In this document: positions 31,408 to 42,100 of the stretch, one piece after another
Position numbering within the stretch: position 1 is the stretch's first letter
Layout of the letters: every line of letters begins with the position of its first letter
Origin: Asparagopsis taxiformis
Taxonomy: Eukaryota > Rhodophyta > Florideophyceae > Bonnemaisoniales > Bonnemaisoniaceae
Direction: 5' to 3'
Length of the DNA stretch: 64,000 nucleotides
Assembly (NCBI GenBank): GCA_030407315.1
Contig: JALQPE010000342.1
Span: 1 to 64,000, forward strand
Made by a program: the position numbers and the translations under genes
Notes under the pieces: model-generated
What the model was told of the DNA's origin: nothing
The model's input: only the letters and a program-made list of their open reading frames with translations
The model's database searches: none

Positions 31408-31463
31408 GCCCTACCGTAGGGCGATCAGAGATATGCGGAGGTGACCTCCGCATATCTCTGATC
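31408..31463. repeat. Two abutting perfect palindromes, 15 and 41 bp
   Basis: GCCCTAC-C-GTAGGGC (31408-31422) is followed without gap by a 41-bp palindrome (31423-31463). The latter has 20-bp arms starting GATCAGAGATATGCGG and a single central G. It lies about 100 bp upstream of the broken minus-strand gene. No coding role. A regulatory hairpin, protein-binding dyad or transposon end are possible. Confidence 0.9.
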
Positions 31464-32034
31464 TTCTGAATTTGTTTGCGTCTTTTCACTGATATCGATA
31501 AACCCTCCCTGTTTGATTACACCAATGGTGTCCATTTTGAACACACTCTCTCCAAAGAGTTCCACTTAAGATGCGTTCCTCAGAGCCGAAGCAATTCCGT
31601 AGTATTTAGCCATTTAAGCTTATCTACAATGCACAAAATAAGTGCATTTGGAATCTGGGAGGAACCGATTCTGTGCAGACATAACTTTGTGATGAAAATT
31701 GCGAGACTATGCCCGCTGTGTCAGACATGACCGCCGTTGCACGCGCTCTTGCGTCTACCTGCGTAATTTGCAAACATTCAGGGTACAGCCATTTTTCTCT
31801 ACATCGAAGACCTGCGAATCTTGTATACACATACACCTGAAGGTATTAATTTCCACGCAATCTCTCCTCGAGCAAAACGTGTTTCCAGAAGTCGCGGTAG
31901 CTGGTATTGAATCAGGCCAAAGGTGGTTGGGGACTGTAGGACACATTTCTAGATCTGTACTGTTGTCAGGGTATCCGTAAGCTACTTTTCAGTTGTCTCC
32001 CAAGTGCAAGCTCGTCTGCTGATACGACAAGTGT
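31464..32034. other. Intergenic, no gene recognised
   Basis: Open frames are short and lack protein-like character. Confidence 0.35.
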
Positions 32035-32136
32035 TGTTGAGTTGATCGTCTGATCGTACGTTTATTGTCTCATGACGGTCGGCGGTTGAGGTTTAAATCT
32101 GATTCACTAGCTGTAAATACTGTAAGTTATTCGTCA
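32035..32136 (-). repeat. Copia-A 3' LTR
   Basis: 102 bp, TG...CA ends, similar to 36503-36604. Confidence 0.9.
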
Positions 32137-32180
32137 GGAGCCTGATATTGGACACGGCGTGTAAAGGGAGAAGTTATTCG

Positions 32181-35100
32181 TCAGTCGCCGCAGGGCGTGG
32201 GCGATGTGAGGCGAAGGAGGCCTATCTTGTTGATGAATTGTGCCGGTTTAAGGGCTTTCGTAAGTATGTCTGCCGGGTTGGAGTTAGAGGGAATGTGAGT
32301 TGGATCTATTAGTTTGTTGGTAAACTGCTCACGAAGCCAATGGTACTTGATGTCGATATGACGAGATTTCGGTGTTGGAAAAGTAGCTTTCGTGGTGGTG
32401 ATAGCTGCAGCGTTGTCTATGTAAATGGTGACCGGAGATACAGTGGGATGTCCAGTTTCAGAGAGGAAGTTGGATAGGGTGAGGGCCAATTGGGAAGTGT
32501 GGAAACTGGCGACGTACTCGGCATGGTGTGTAGAGGGGGCAACGTGGTCTTGTCGCTTAGATTGCCATGCAATGGGAGAATTGTTGTAAAGGATTAGGGA
32601 TCCAGTAGTGGATCGACGTGTTGTGGGACATGCAGCATGGTCTGCATCGGAATAGGCTGTGAGTGGGGATGAGTATCCACGTTTGTATAGGATACCAGTG
32701 TGTCGCGTGCTTTGAGGTATCGGAGAACTCTTAGTGCGGGTTTCCAGTGGTGATTAGTTGGTGCATTGGAGAAGCGCCCAAGGAAACCGACAATGAATGC
32801 GATGTCGGGGCGAGTACAGTCTGTGACATAGCGAAGGGAGCCAATGAGTGCTTTGTAGTCAAATTTGTTGTTGTCGAGCGGGGAATCTGTGTTGTTTTCT
32901 GCCGATATGAGTTCAGAGGCAATGGTGGAGTTGAATGTTTTGGAGTCAGTGAGTCGAAAACGTTAAGGAGGGAGTCAATGTATGCTGGTTGGGATATGAG
33001 TATGCCTTCTTTGGAGTGTGTCACTTTCCAACCAAGTATGTGTTCGACGGTGCCAAGGTCTTTAAGGGTGTATTTGTGTTGGATAGCGATTTGACGTTCT
33101 GAACTAGATGGTCGGAGTTGGTTACGACTAAGAAGTCGTCACACGGTGATCACTAGGAGTACACAATGATTGCTCATCGGATGGGTCACGGTGTATAAAA
33201 GAGCATGAGTCACTGGAGAGGCGGGTAAAGCCGATATTTTGTAAGTGAGAGGCAAGGCCGTCGGTGAATATTTTACGGGCCTGTTTGCTGCCATACATGT
33301 TGCCTTTCAGTTTGGCAACATGGTCAGGGTACTTTTTGGAGCCGTCAAAACGGGAAGGCTGTTGAGATAGATTTCTGTGTTGGGTGGCAGGCGTTCATGT
33401 AAAAGGCAGACTCAAGGTCCCAATGGTATACCTTGTAGTCGTGTGTGGCAGCTAGAGACAGTGCAGTGCGGATAGAGTCACGGTTGGCAACGGGACTTGT
33501 GACATCTTTAGGGTCATAATGAGTGCCGGCAATTTGCCGGTCGCCGCGAATTGTGCAGCGGTGCTTTTCGAAGAGTTGGATGACCATTACTGTCGTGTTT
33601 GACTTTGAGTATGGTGGTGAAAGGAAGCAATTTGGTGTTTGGGGTAGTTTTGATCTGGGGATGAATTCAAGTATGTCACGGCGCTCGAGGCTGTCTAATT
33701 CATTGTTCCAGGCTAGTTCCCAAAGGGAAGAGTCCGGTGCGCTACGTGCTTGTTGGACTGTTTTGGGAAATGTGAAAGGTGGGTTTGCATCAATGGTGTT
33801 TGTGATTTCATATGATGTGTTGACGGGGTCTGTGGCAGGGTTATAGATGGTGAAGTCTTTTGCTCGGCAAATACCGGTTTTGTTGGTGTGGGGATCAAAG
33901 AAGTGGTAATGAGTATAGCTTGATCGGCCGATGTAATGGACGAGTCGAGCTCTGGGATCAAGTTTCTTATGTGGTGTTCTGTTGTGGACAAAACCTGGGA
34001 TGCCGAAGGGAAGGAGCGTATCGACTTGTGGTGTGCAGTTGTGATATAGAGCAGCAGGTAATTGGCCGGTGGCACTGTGTGGTGAGTGGTTATGTGTGTC
34101 GGTCGCCGCATATATGGCATAGTCCCAGAGTGAGAGGGGTAAGCGAGAGGTGAGAAGATTAGTTCGGGCAGTGTCGAGGAGCGAGCGATTGATGCGTTCA
34201 GCCAATGAATTTTCTTGTGGTGTATGTGGCACAGTAGGATGTGTATTAATGAGTTCAGCGTTGTAAAACTGTAGCATATCGCGGCTGTAATATTCACCAG
34301 CGTTGTCGGAAGTTAAGTCTGTGATGCGGTGGGGACTATGATGGTGTGTGTTTGTAATGTGGGATTTCAGGGCTGCAGCGGCAAGAGATTTGGTGGGTGC
34401 GCAATGGACGGTAAGGTACCGACTGCCTTTCGTCCAAAAATGTGATGAAGAATCTGTTGTTTTGGAGTGAGGTGTTAGGAAGAGGACCGCATATATCTGT
34501 GTGGAGATGGCTGCCAATGGCGTCAGTGCGTGTGCGGCGGTGAAATGGTGCGGCAGAAACGTTTGCCAATCGCGCAGCCGGAGCAGGTAATTTGGTTGGA
34601 GGGGGCGTAGTAGGGTTTTTGGTAAATTGTCGACGAGGCGGTGTTTTGGCCATGTAATGAAGCTTTTTGGGGTGCACATGATTCATTTTTAAATGCCATT
34701 CGTGATAATCACGGATTGTGGAAGGAAGGTCAATGTGCATTTTGTGTGGCCGGCGAGGGAACGATGGGGTTTTTGATGTTGTCGCTTTTTGCGTTTGATG
34801 ACTTCTATACGGTGAAGAGGTGCTGATCTTTTCTTTACGCGGTGTCGAGTAGATGCATTGCGGTTTCTTTGAAGTTTTTGACGTGGTTTTCGTCGTTGTT
34901 TTGGGTTTCTGGGGAAATGCACGCGCAGTGAGGGAGTGTGAATTGGTAGGAATGGGTGGGGAGGGAGTGACCAATTTATATAATTGGTTAGTAGACTTGG
35001 GGATGGTGACGAGAATCTCGTCGTCCGCAGGGGTTCAGATTTTCGTTTTATGTAGGCCTGATCTTCCTGGAATAGGACGTCATGTGACTTGTTATTTCAC

Positions 35101-36272
35101 TGACGGAGAGTAAGTTGGAACGTATGGCAGGAGAGACTACGGCCGTATGTGGTGGAAGTGTGAGAGAGTCGGAGATCGGAATGGAGAGTTCGTCGCGGTG
35201 GGTAATTGGTAACGAGGAACCGTCGGCGATGTGGGTGATTGAGTTGTTGGGAGTCATTCCTGGTGGAGGAAGAGCGAGATGGGAGGGGTTAGCTCCGGAA
35301 TCCAGATAGTAGTGTGTTTCATGAGGATAACTTACGGATTCGAGATCGTCCGAATGGTTGAACAGGGGATTGACATTGGAAGTAATGTCTTCATCCTCTG
35401 TAAGGGATATTTTTAGCATGTGCAGGGGTCTGAGAGCGTGTGTTGTTGGAAGGCTTGTGGCGCATGTAGAATTGTCGTAGACGACAGTTGGCAGTATTGT
35501 GCGTGGGCGTACCATGTACAGTGCACCATTGTCCTTTGTAAGCTTGTGGGGGAGGGAAATAGTTGTTGTGCGTTGAATCGAGAGGCACGATGATGGGATT
35601 TGGCTTTTTGTTGGCGCCTGTTGAATCGTGGGAATGATGATGATGGATTGGGGACAGGAGTGCTGAGTCTGCTAGCTTGGGAAAGCTCGGCACATTTAAT
35701 CATCATGCTTATGACGCGATCCATGGAGAGTGTGTTTTGTGGGTTCAGAGCATTATGGGTGTGGATGGTCTGAAGGAAAGCTGTCCAGTCCGGGTGCTGT
35801 TCTAAGCCCTCTAGTATAAATTGCAGGGTGGTATGTTCGGATTCGATCTGAGGGTAGTTTGCACGCAGCATGAGTGTGCGGATCGCTTTATGTTTAGCGA
35901 TGTATTCGGAAACCGTCATACCGGTGGTCCATGTGATAGATTGTGCTTTCCTGCGGAGATTATCTGGTGTATGTTCGGGATTTGGTGCATTTATACGGGT
36001 GTGGAGCTTGTGATAGAGGATGTGTAGTGGTCCAGTGAGCTCGGTGTCCGTAAAAGAGTTGAGTATGTCGGGGATAGCGTAGTGACGACGAGCAGTTGTG
36101 CCTGGTTGTGTTTGGCTTGGTGTGTTGCGAGGTCTTCTGGGGATAGTTCATCCGGGATAGGAATGGTGAGATAGCCAAGAACGTCTTGAGCGCGAGCAAA
36201 ATGCTCTACGCTGATACGCCAAGGTATAAAGTTGTCATGTGTGAGTAAGGGGATTTCAAGTTGGTGCTGCAC
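32181..36272 (-). pseudogene. Copia-A gag-pol remnant
   Basis: Frames on the minus strand give, in copia order: Gag (36272-35400; PLLTHDNFIPWRISVEHFA; knuckle C-TV-H-GTPT-H-NTAN-C near 35510), protease (HYYLDSGANPSHLALP, near 35320), integrase (HEWHLKMNHVHP near 34690; HLHTDICGPL; TSDNAGEYYS; PQENSLAERINRSLLD), RT (QIAGTHYDPKDVTSPVANRD; WDLESAFY) and RNase H (YIDNAAAITTTKATF, near 32430). Several frameshifts occur, one inside the polymerase site near 33140, where ITV-DDFL is recovered only by changing frame. Same subfamily as Copia-B. Confidence 0.85.
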
Positions 36273-36490
36273 GGCTGGGCGGGATTCATTGGAAATGTAA
36301 GATGATGGGAGAATGTGTGTTCTGAAGTGTCGGTGGGAGGATAGGTCACCGATCTGAGGTGTGTTTGGCGGGAGGATGCGTCGCCGGATCTGGGGTGTGT
36401 AGGCGGGAGAATGCGTCGCCGTTTGTTAGGAACCGAGATGGGTAAACGGAGAGGGGGGCGGTGATTGGAGAGGAAAAACGTTAAGCGTCT

Positions 36491-36502
36491 GGGCTCATAA
36501 CC
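36491..36502 (-). promoter_or_regulatory. Copia-A primer site matching the initiator tRNA-Met anticodon arm
   Basis: The plus strand reads GGGCTCATAACC directly next to the 5' LTR. That is the anticodon-loop region of eukaryotic initiator tRNA-Met (CAT anticodon), so the element RNA carries its complement GGTTATGAGCCC. Drosophila copia and related elements are known to prime with a half tRNA-iMet cleaved in this region. Confidence 0.75.
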
Positions 36503-36604
36503 TGTTGAGTTGATCGTATAATCATCGGTTTATTGTCTCATGACGGTCGGCGGTTGAGGTTTAAATCTAATTCACTAGCTGTAAATACTGTAAGTTATTC
36601 GTCA
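36503..36604 (-). repeat. Copia-A 5' LTR
   Basis: 102 bp; followed by the duplication AGTGT (36605-36609). Confidence 0.9.
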
Positions 36605-36609
36605 AGTGT

Positions 36610-36781
36610 CGCACTATCAGTCATACTTGATCTTTTCCGGCGTCAAACTTTCGTTTATACTTGTCAGGACATACAGATCTACCTTACCTGTCTCAGCCAA
36701 CCAAATCCCTCTATTTGGTCGGTACACACTCATCCACGCTCATCCAAATTCTCGTGGAATACCCCTGAGTGGTCTGCCTTT
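36610..36781. other. Short spacer between the two copia elements
   Basis: 172 bp without recognisable features. It ends with CCTTT (36777-36781), the left target duplication of Copia-B. Confidence 0.5.
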
Positions 36782-36908
36782 TGTCGGATGATCATACTAA
36801 TCATACATACAATTACAGTAGGAACATACACTAGTATTTAAACCGGCACTGGACAACAGCGCCGACGGAGTAAATATCATCAGGTTGATACCCGTCTCAT
36901 TTACATCA
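36782..36908 (+). repeat. Copia-B 5' LTR
   Basis: 127 bp, TGTCGGATGATCATAC...TTTACATCA. Apparently shortened by recombination between the TCGGATGATCA repeats that flank the extra segment of the other LTR. Confidence 0.85.
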
Positions 36909-36925
36909 GGTTATGGTACCAGACC
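36909..36925 (+). promoter_or_regulatory. Copia-B primer-site candidate
   Basis: GGTTATGGTACCAGACC follows the LTR directly. GGTTATG is shared with the Copia-A site. The rest differs from the initiator tRNA-Met anticodon complement at a few positions but still resembles it. Confidence 0.5.
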
Positions 36926-37183
36926 TCACTGCGCAAATTTTTCTCCTCCCACCCACCACCAACAAATCAATGATCGCGGCGACTCGCACGAATTAACACC
37001 GTCGCCATGAATCACCAACTTCAAGATTAACGCCACACACACACACCCGAACGTGCGGTACGTCGCCTACATTACACACGCACAAGAACACGTCGGTTGG
37101 CAGCAGAGCAAGAACTCAAACAATTACCAGAAGACCTATACGCACAAGTACTGATCGAACAACACGACGAGAGTCACAACACC

Positions 37184-38725
37184 ATGCCCGATCCAGAACC
37201 ATCCCCCCTACCCTCTCCTACAGCACCTTCAACACCTTCCACACTCCCTCCTCGTTTTGACATACCACCTCTCTCTGCCAACAACATTCTACAATGGTCC
37301 AGCACTATCGAGTGCCATGCCACCCTTCACGATCTCACCCCTTACCTACAGGACCCGCCTCCACTTACCCCAACAAACCCCACAGATTACAAGACACACC
37401 TCCAAAAGACAGCCTTAGCCAGGCTACTCGTCCTACCCAACATATCCCCTGAAATACTCCGTGGCCTAAGTCCTTCGCTTCTCGAAAGTCCGACAGCGGT
37501 TCTCTACCAACATCTCAAGACGAAACTAAGTGCAGTCAGCCCACAACACTCGGAGGCAAATCTACGCCGCCGAGCCTACCAACTGGTGTATAACCCGGGC
37601 ATGCCAATACAAGAATACATCACGCAACATACCGAACTTCGAGAGCTGATGCTACAAACATCCTTCCCACATATAGAAGATGAAAAAACAACCGTACAAT
37701 TTGTCTTAAATGGACTATACAATGTACCAGAGTATGCATCACTGTTACGAGAACTGGCAAATTTCCATCACTTTCATCGCGGCCAGCGCCCACCACTGGA
37801 CCTAGTGTTCACAATGTTAATAGAACACGAGAACGCAACGGCCGTCACATCAAGGCAACCCCCTACCCAACTGGCACCCATTTACCCAAACCCCAATTTG
37901 TACGCACCTCAATCTCCTACGTACTCAACGGAACCACTGCCTGGGCATCCTAATGGCCAATACCATCACCCAGTACCCACCTCACCAACAAAAGCGCGCC
38001 ACCACAAGCGATACACGCTGAGCAAACACAGGCCGCCACCAAGGGGGTACAACGGCAAGTGGTGCACACTACATGGTAGTAAGACACACAACACGAACGA
38101 ATGCTTCACGAGACAACACCTCCTCACACAAAATCCCGACACAACACAATCCATACGTTCCAATTACACCCTAGACTCGTCGTTCACACTGCCCTCCACC
38201 CCTCTCAATCTCTCCCCCATCCACCCCCTCATTAATCCACACCACTCTGCCTCTCCTCCTCAACATCAAACCACATCATTCCATCAATTCACCAGCCGTC
38301 CTCCCTCAATAGCTGACCTTCCCCCGCTTCACACTTCCTCACCACCATGCCACACAGAAATAAACAATGGTTCTGATTACTATCTACTCGACTCTGGCGC
38401 CACGCCAACTCATACCAAACACCGCCATCACACCATGATAGAGTCTCCCTCTGCATCCATCACTGCAGCGGGCATACCGGCAGACATCACACACCAAGGA
38501 CCAATACAACTCCCCATATCACAGCACACTTCACTTTACATACCACATGCTGTCAATATGCCGACAGCACAACACAACCTTTTGTCCGTAGGTCAACTCA
38601 CTTCCTCGTATGATGTTCTCTTTCAGAAAGGGGCTGCATACATCACAAAACAGCAGCCACCACCCCATCAATCACAGATCATCGCGGTTGCCCCCTGTCA
38701 CAACAATCTATACTATCTTCCATAG
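37184..38725 (+). CDS. gag: Copia-B Gag and protease
   Basis: The first ATG of the open frame is at 37184 (MPDPEPSPLPSP); the frame itself is open further upstream without an ATG. Features: Pro-rich N-terminus; helical Gag core of the copia UBN2 type (TALARLLVLPNISPEILRGL; RAYQLVYNPGMPIQEYITQH; TTVQFVLNGLYNVPEYASLL); a zinc knuckle near 38062-38103 with spacing C-TL-H-GSKT-H-NTNE-C, where the second Cys of the usual CCHC is His; an aspartic protease site YLLDSGATPTHTKH near 38380-38410; AQHNLLSVGQLTS. The stop at 38723 separates it from pol, which is in another frame. Confidence 0.85.
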   Translation: MPDPEPSPLPSPTAPSTPSTLPPRFDIPPLSANNILQWSSTIECHATLHDLTPYLQDPPPLTPTNPTDYKTHLQKTALARLLVLPNISPEILRGLSPSLLESPTAVLYQHLKTKLSAVSPQHSEANLRRRAYQLVYNPGMPIQEYITQHTELRELMLQTSFPHIEDEKTTVQFVLNGLYNVPEYASLLRELANFHHFHRGQRPPLDLVFTMLIEHENATAVTSRQPPTQLAPIYPNPNLYAPQSPTYSTEPLPGHPNGQYHHPVPTSPTKARHHKRYTLSKHRPPPRGYNGKWCTLHGSKTHNTNECFTRQHLLTQNPDTTQSIRSNYTLDSSFTLPSTPLNLSPIHPLINPHHSASPPQHQTTSFHQFTSRPPSIADLPPLHTSSPPCHTEINNGSDYYLLDSGATPTHTKHRHHTMIESPSASITAAGIPADITHQGPIQLPISQHTSLYIPHAVNMPTAQHNLLSVGQLTSSYDVLFQKGAAYITKQQPPPHQSQIIAVAPCHNNLYYLP

Positions 38726-38729
38726 CCCC

Positions 38730-41700
38730 TCACAATACTACTCGCATAACACAGCATCCACCTCAATGCAACGGAGCCCGCTCACATCAACAGCCAACCA
38801 CACAAGTAACAAAAGCAAAAAACAAACTCGGCACACCTACGACACCGACAGCTCCACCACCAGCATACAACCCAAAAACTACCAAACCACAACCCTTCCG
38901 CTTATCAGGCTCAAACAAATCCAAAACCTCCACACCACAAGCCCCTCCCTCATATACACCTAGCAATACCAAACCAAAGCGTGTAACATTTTCCAACCCA
39001 CTCATACAGGCCGACCCTCAACAACCCCATACACCGAACACACCAAAACAAACCACGTCACTCCCCAGCAACCCAACACTGCAGAGGCCACCTACACCTC
39101 CCCAAACACACACCAATACCAATACGACCAATAACTCACACGACAAACCAACAGCACGTTCAGGTACACCAACACCCACTCTCCCTCCCTTCCCACCCTT
39201 CAAACAACCCGAAATCGATACGAATACATCATCTAGCAAGCGGGTAACAGTCCAAACCCCGCATAGGCCACCAGCGACACAACCACAGACAGAATTGACT
39301 CGAGCATATCATGAATGGCATTTGCGACTGGGACACTTACACCCAGCCCGCATACAGAAACTTGCACTCAAAGGCCTAGTACGGGGATTACCCCGCATCC
39401 TCACAAACTCACCACCGCATATTACCTGTACGGGCTGCGCGCTGGGAAAAAAATATTCTGCCCCCTTTCATTCCTCCCCGAGAACAGCCACATTAGGCTC
39501 TCACCTACACACAGACGTCTGTGGTCCTTTCAAGTCTCCCTCCATACATCACAATCGATACTTCGCCACATTCATGGACGAAACAGTCGCTACCTCCATG
39601 TACACGTGTCTCCCAACAAGAACACCGCTGCCGCGCACATCCAACGTCACATATCCAGAATCCATACATTAACACCGATTCGAATCACGGACATAACAAT
39701 GGACAACGCTAAAGAGTATCACACACACTCTTTGCAACAATTTTACCACCAAGAACACATCACGGTACACCCTACCATTCCCCATACACCACAAGAGAAC
39801 GCCCTTGCTGAGCGGGTCAATAGATCGCTACTGGACACCATCCGATCACTATTGCTCTCCTCTGGACTTCCAGAAACGTTATGGGATTATGCTCTACACG
39901 CAGCAGTAGACTATCACAATCATTCACCGCATAGCGCTCATAACAAGATCCCGATTACAATGTGGAACGGCACAATTCCTGATGTCACGACACTACTAAA
40001 GTTCGGACAACTTGGCCACATACACAATCGCCACACAAACAACAAACTACGACCCCGAGCATCTCTTGTCCACTATATCGGAAGATTGGACACCACACAC
40101 TATCACACGTACGACCCACAAACAAACAAAATAGGAAGATGCCGTATCAAGGATTTCAAAACCTATGACCCCAATACTGACCCAGTAGTCACATGCAATA
40201 CAGCGAACAACAACACACAGAGCAACAATACTAGTCCCGATTACACTCCATTCAGTACTCCGAAAATACTGTCAGACGCCCGGAAAGCACCCGACGCCGC
40301 CGAATGGGCAGTCTCCTGGAATCACGAACTTGACTCCCTCGAAAAGAGAGGAACAATCACGTACATACCGTCAACACAAGTTCCCCCCGATACTAAACTG
40401 TTACCAGTCAAAATGGTACTTAAAACAAAGACTGATGCAAACGGTAACCCCATTACAAGAAAGACAAGATGTAACTTACGCGGCGACCTTCAACGTCCAC
40501 ACGAACATTATGATCCAGACAACATTGCCTCTCCCGTAGCCGACCGCGATGCTATACGCACTGCACTATCCATAGCAGCCGCTCATGACTATGATGCACA
40601 TCACTGGGACATAGAATCTGCATTCCTACATGAAGCCTTTGGCGAAAGCACACCACTTTACATACACCAACCACAACGGTTTGATGGCTCTTACAAGTAT
40701 CCCGGCTATGTCGGTAAAATTACGGGCAACATCTATGGAGCCAAACAAGCGTGCAACACATTCACACGTGGCCTGTCCAAGTACCTAGAGCTCCATAACT
40801 TCACCCGCTTAACCAGCGAAAGCTGCACTTTCCTGCTACGATCCACACTAGACAACACAAAATTTGTATTCTTCGTCATCACCATTGATGATTTTCTGGT
40901 TGTGTCAAACTGCTCCAAGCTTCGAGAACTCGCCAAACAACAACTACAGGCCAAGTACATCATCAAAGATTTAGGGCCTGTGCGACACATCCTAGGATGG
41001 AAGATTGAACGCACGGACCAAGCTATCACAGTAACACAGCCGACATACATCGCAACGCTATTGGAAACTTTTGGCCTCACAGGAGCAAAAACCGCAACAA
41101 CACCCAACGCATCAGATATACTCAATACAACGGCACATCTTAATGAGTGTCTCGACGTGAAACAATACAACTACAGCTCCCTAGTGGGAAGTCTAAGATA
41201 CTTAGCAGATTCCACGCGCCCCGATATTGCCTTCATAACAGGCTATCTAGGACGTTTCTCCCATCAACCCAAGAAACTACACTGGCAGGCAGGACTACGT
41301 GTATTGAGATACCTCAAAGAGACACCACACCGCGGCCTCACCTATTCCACAACTCTGACCACCACACTAACAGCATACTCAGACAGTGACTTTGCGGCGT
41401 GTACAAACACAAGACGGTCCACCTCAGGAACAGTCATAATGTACAACAAATCGCCTATCGCGTGGCAATCCAAACGTCAACGCTTCGTAGCTCCGAGCAC
41501 ATGGGCAGCCGAATACGTCGCAGGATACCATACGGCACAACACGTGAACTGTATACGGAATCTACTGTCAGACCTTCAACATCCAGAGGCCACACCAACA
41601 GTGCTATATATGGACAACGCAGGAGCAGTTACCACCGCTAATACTCCTCACCCAACGCCTAAATCTAAGCACATAGACGTGAAATATCACTACCTCAAAG

Positions 41701-41854
41701 AACAATCGCACAGGGAAAAATCATAGTCACACACATTCCCTCCAACAAAAACGCTGCAGACGTTCTAACGAAAGCACTCAAACCGGCGCAATTCCGCCAA
41801 CAAGTCCAACTACTCAGCCTTTCACCATCACGCCGCGCGGCGACTGTCGGATGA
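38730..41854 (+). pseudogene. pol: Copia-B pol with two frameshifts: integrase, RT, RNase H
   Basis: A Pro/Thr-rich linker (38730-39290) leads to the GAG-pre-integrase zinc region (YHEWHLRLGHLHP, CTGCALGK) and integrase D (HTDVCGPF, 39510). A frame change follows between 39560 and 39670. Then come D (TMDNAKEYH), E (HTPQENALAERVNRSLLD) and RT (HWDIESAFLHEA; polymerase site VITIDDFLVV near 40880, with Thr in place of the usual Tyr of YxDD). RNase H follows (AYSDSDFAACTNTRRSTSGT; WAAEYVAG; MDNAGAV). A second shift near 41710 leads to THIPSNKNAADVLTKAL and a stop in the 3' LTR at 41852. Motifs are otherwise complete, so decay is recent, or the shifts are assembly errors. Confidence 0.85.
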
Positions 41855-42022
41855 TCAATCCGATATTTCGCGTCATGATTCCGAAAGACTTCGTCATCGG
41901 ATGATCATACTAATCATACATACAATTACAGTAGGAACATACACTAGTATTTAAACCGGCACTGGACAACAGCGCCGACGGAGTAAATGATCATCAGGTT
42001 GATACCCGTCTCATTTACATCA
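41845..42022 (+). repeat. Copia-B 3' LTR
   Basis: 178 bp. It contains two TCGGATGATCA copies about 50 bp apart; otherwise one small indel versus the 5' LTR. Confidence 0.85.
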
Positions 42023-42100
42023 CCTTTCTTTATTTCTTGATCGTTGGCGGTATGCCTATAAATACTGAGACTTTACTGTAATTATGTCAGTTATTCGTCA
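42023..42100. repeat. Diverged copia LTR tail
   Basis: TTTATTTCTTGATCGTTGGC to GTCAGTTATTCGTCA aligns by eye with the second half of the Copia-A LTR (TTTATTGTCTCATGACGGTC ... TTATTCGTCA). Copia-B appears to have inserted into an older related LTR. Its other half is not recognised to the left. Confidence 0.45.

Larger units (their letters stand above)
32035..36604 (-). mobile_element. Copia-A: decayed copia-type element with 102-bp LTRs
   Basis: 4.57 kb on the minus strand. LTRs 32035-32136 and 36503-36604 (102 bp each, TGTTGAGTTGATCGT...TTATTCGTCA, a handful of differences), with the target duplication AGTGT at 32030-32034 and 36605-36609. LTRs this short are unusual for an element that once encoded full gag-pol. 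Confidence 0.9.
36782..42022 (+). mobile_element. Copia-B: copia-type LTR retrotransposon
   Basis: 5.24 kb on the plus strand. LTRs 36782-36908 (127 bp) and 41845-42022 (178 bp), with the target duplication CCTTT at 36777-36781 and 42023-42027. The LTR length difference comes from a roughly 50-bp segment between two TCGGATGATCA copies, present only in the right LTR. Gag-protease is open; pol has two frame changes. Confidence 0.9.
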
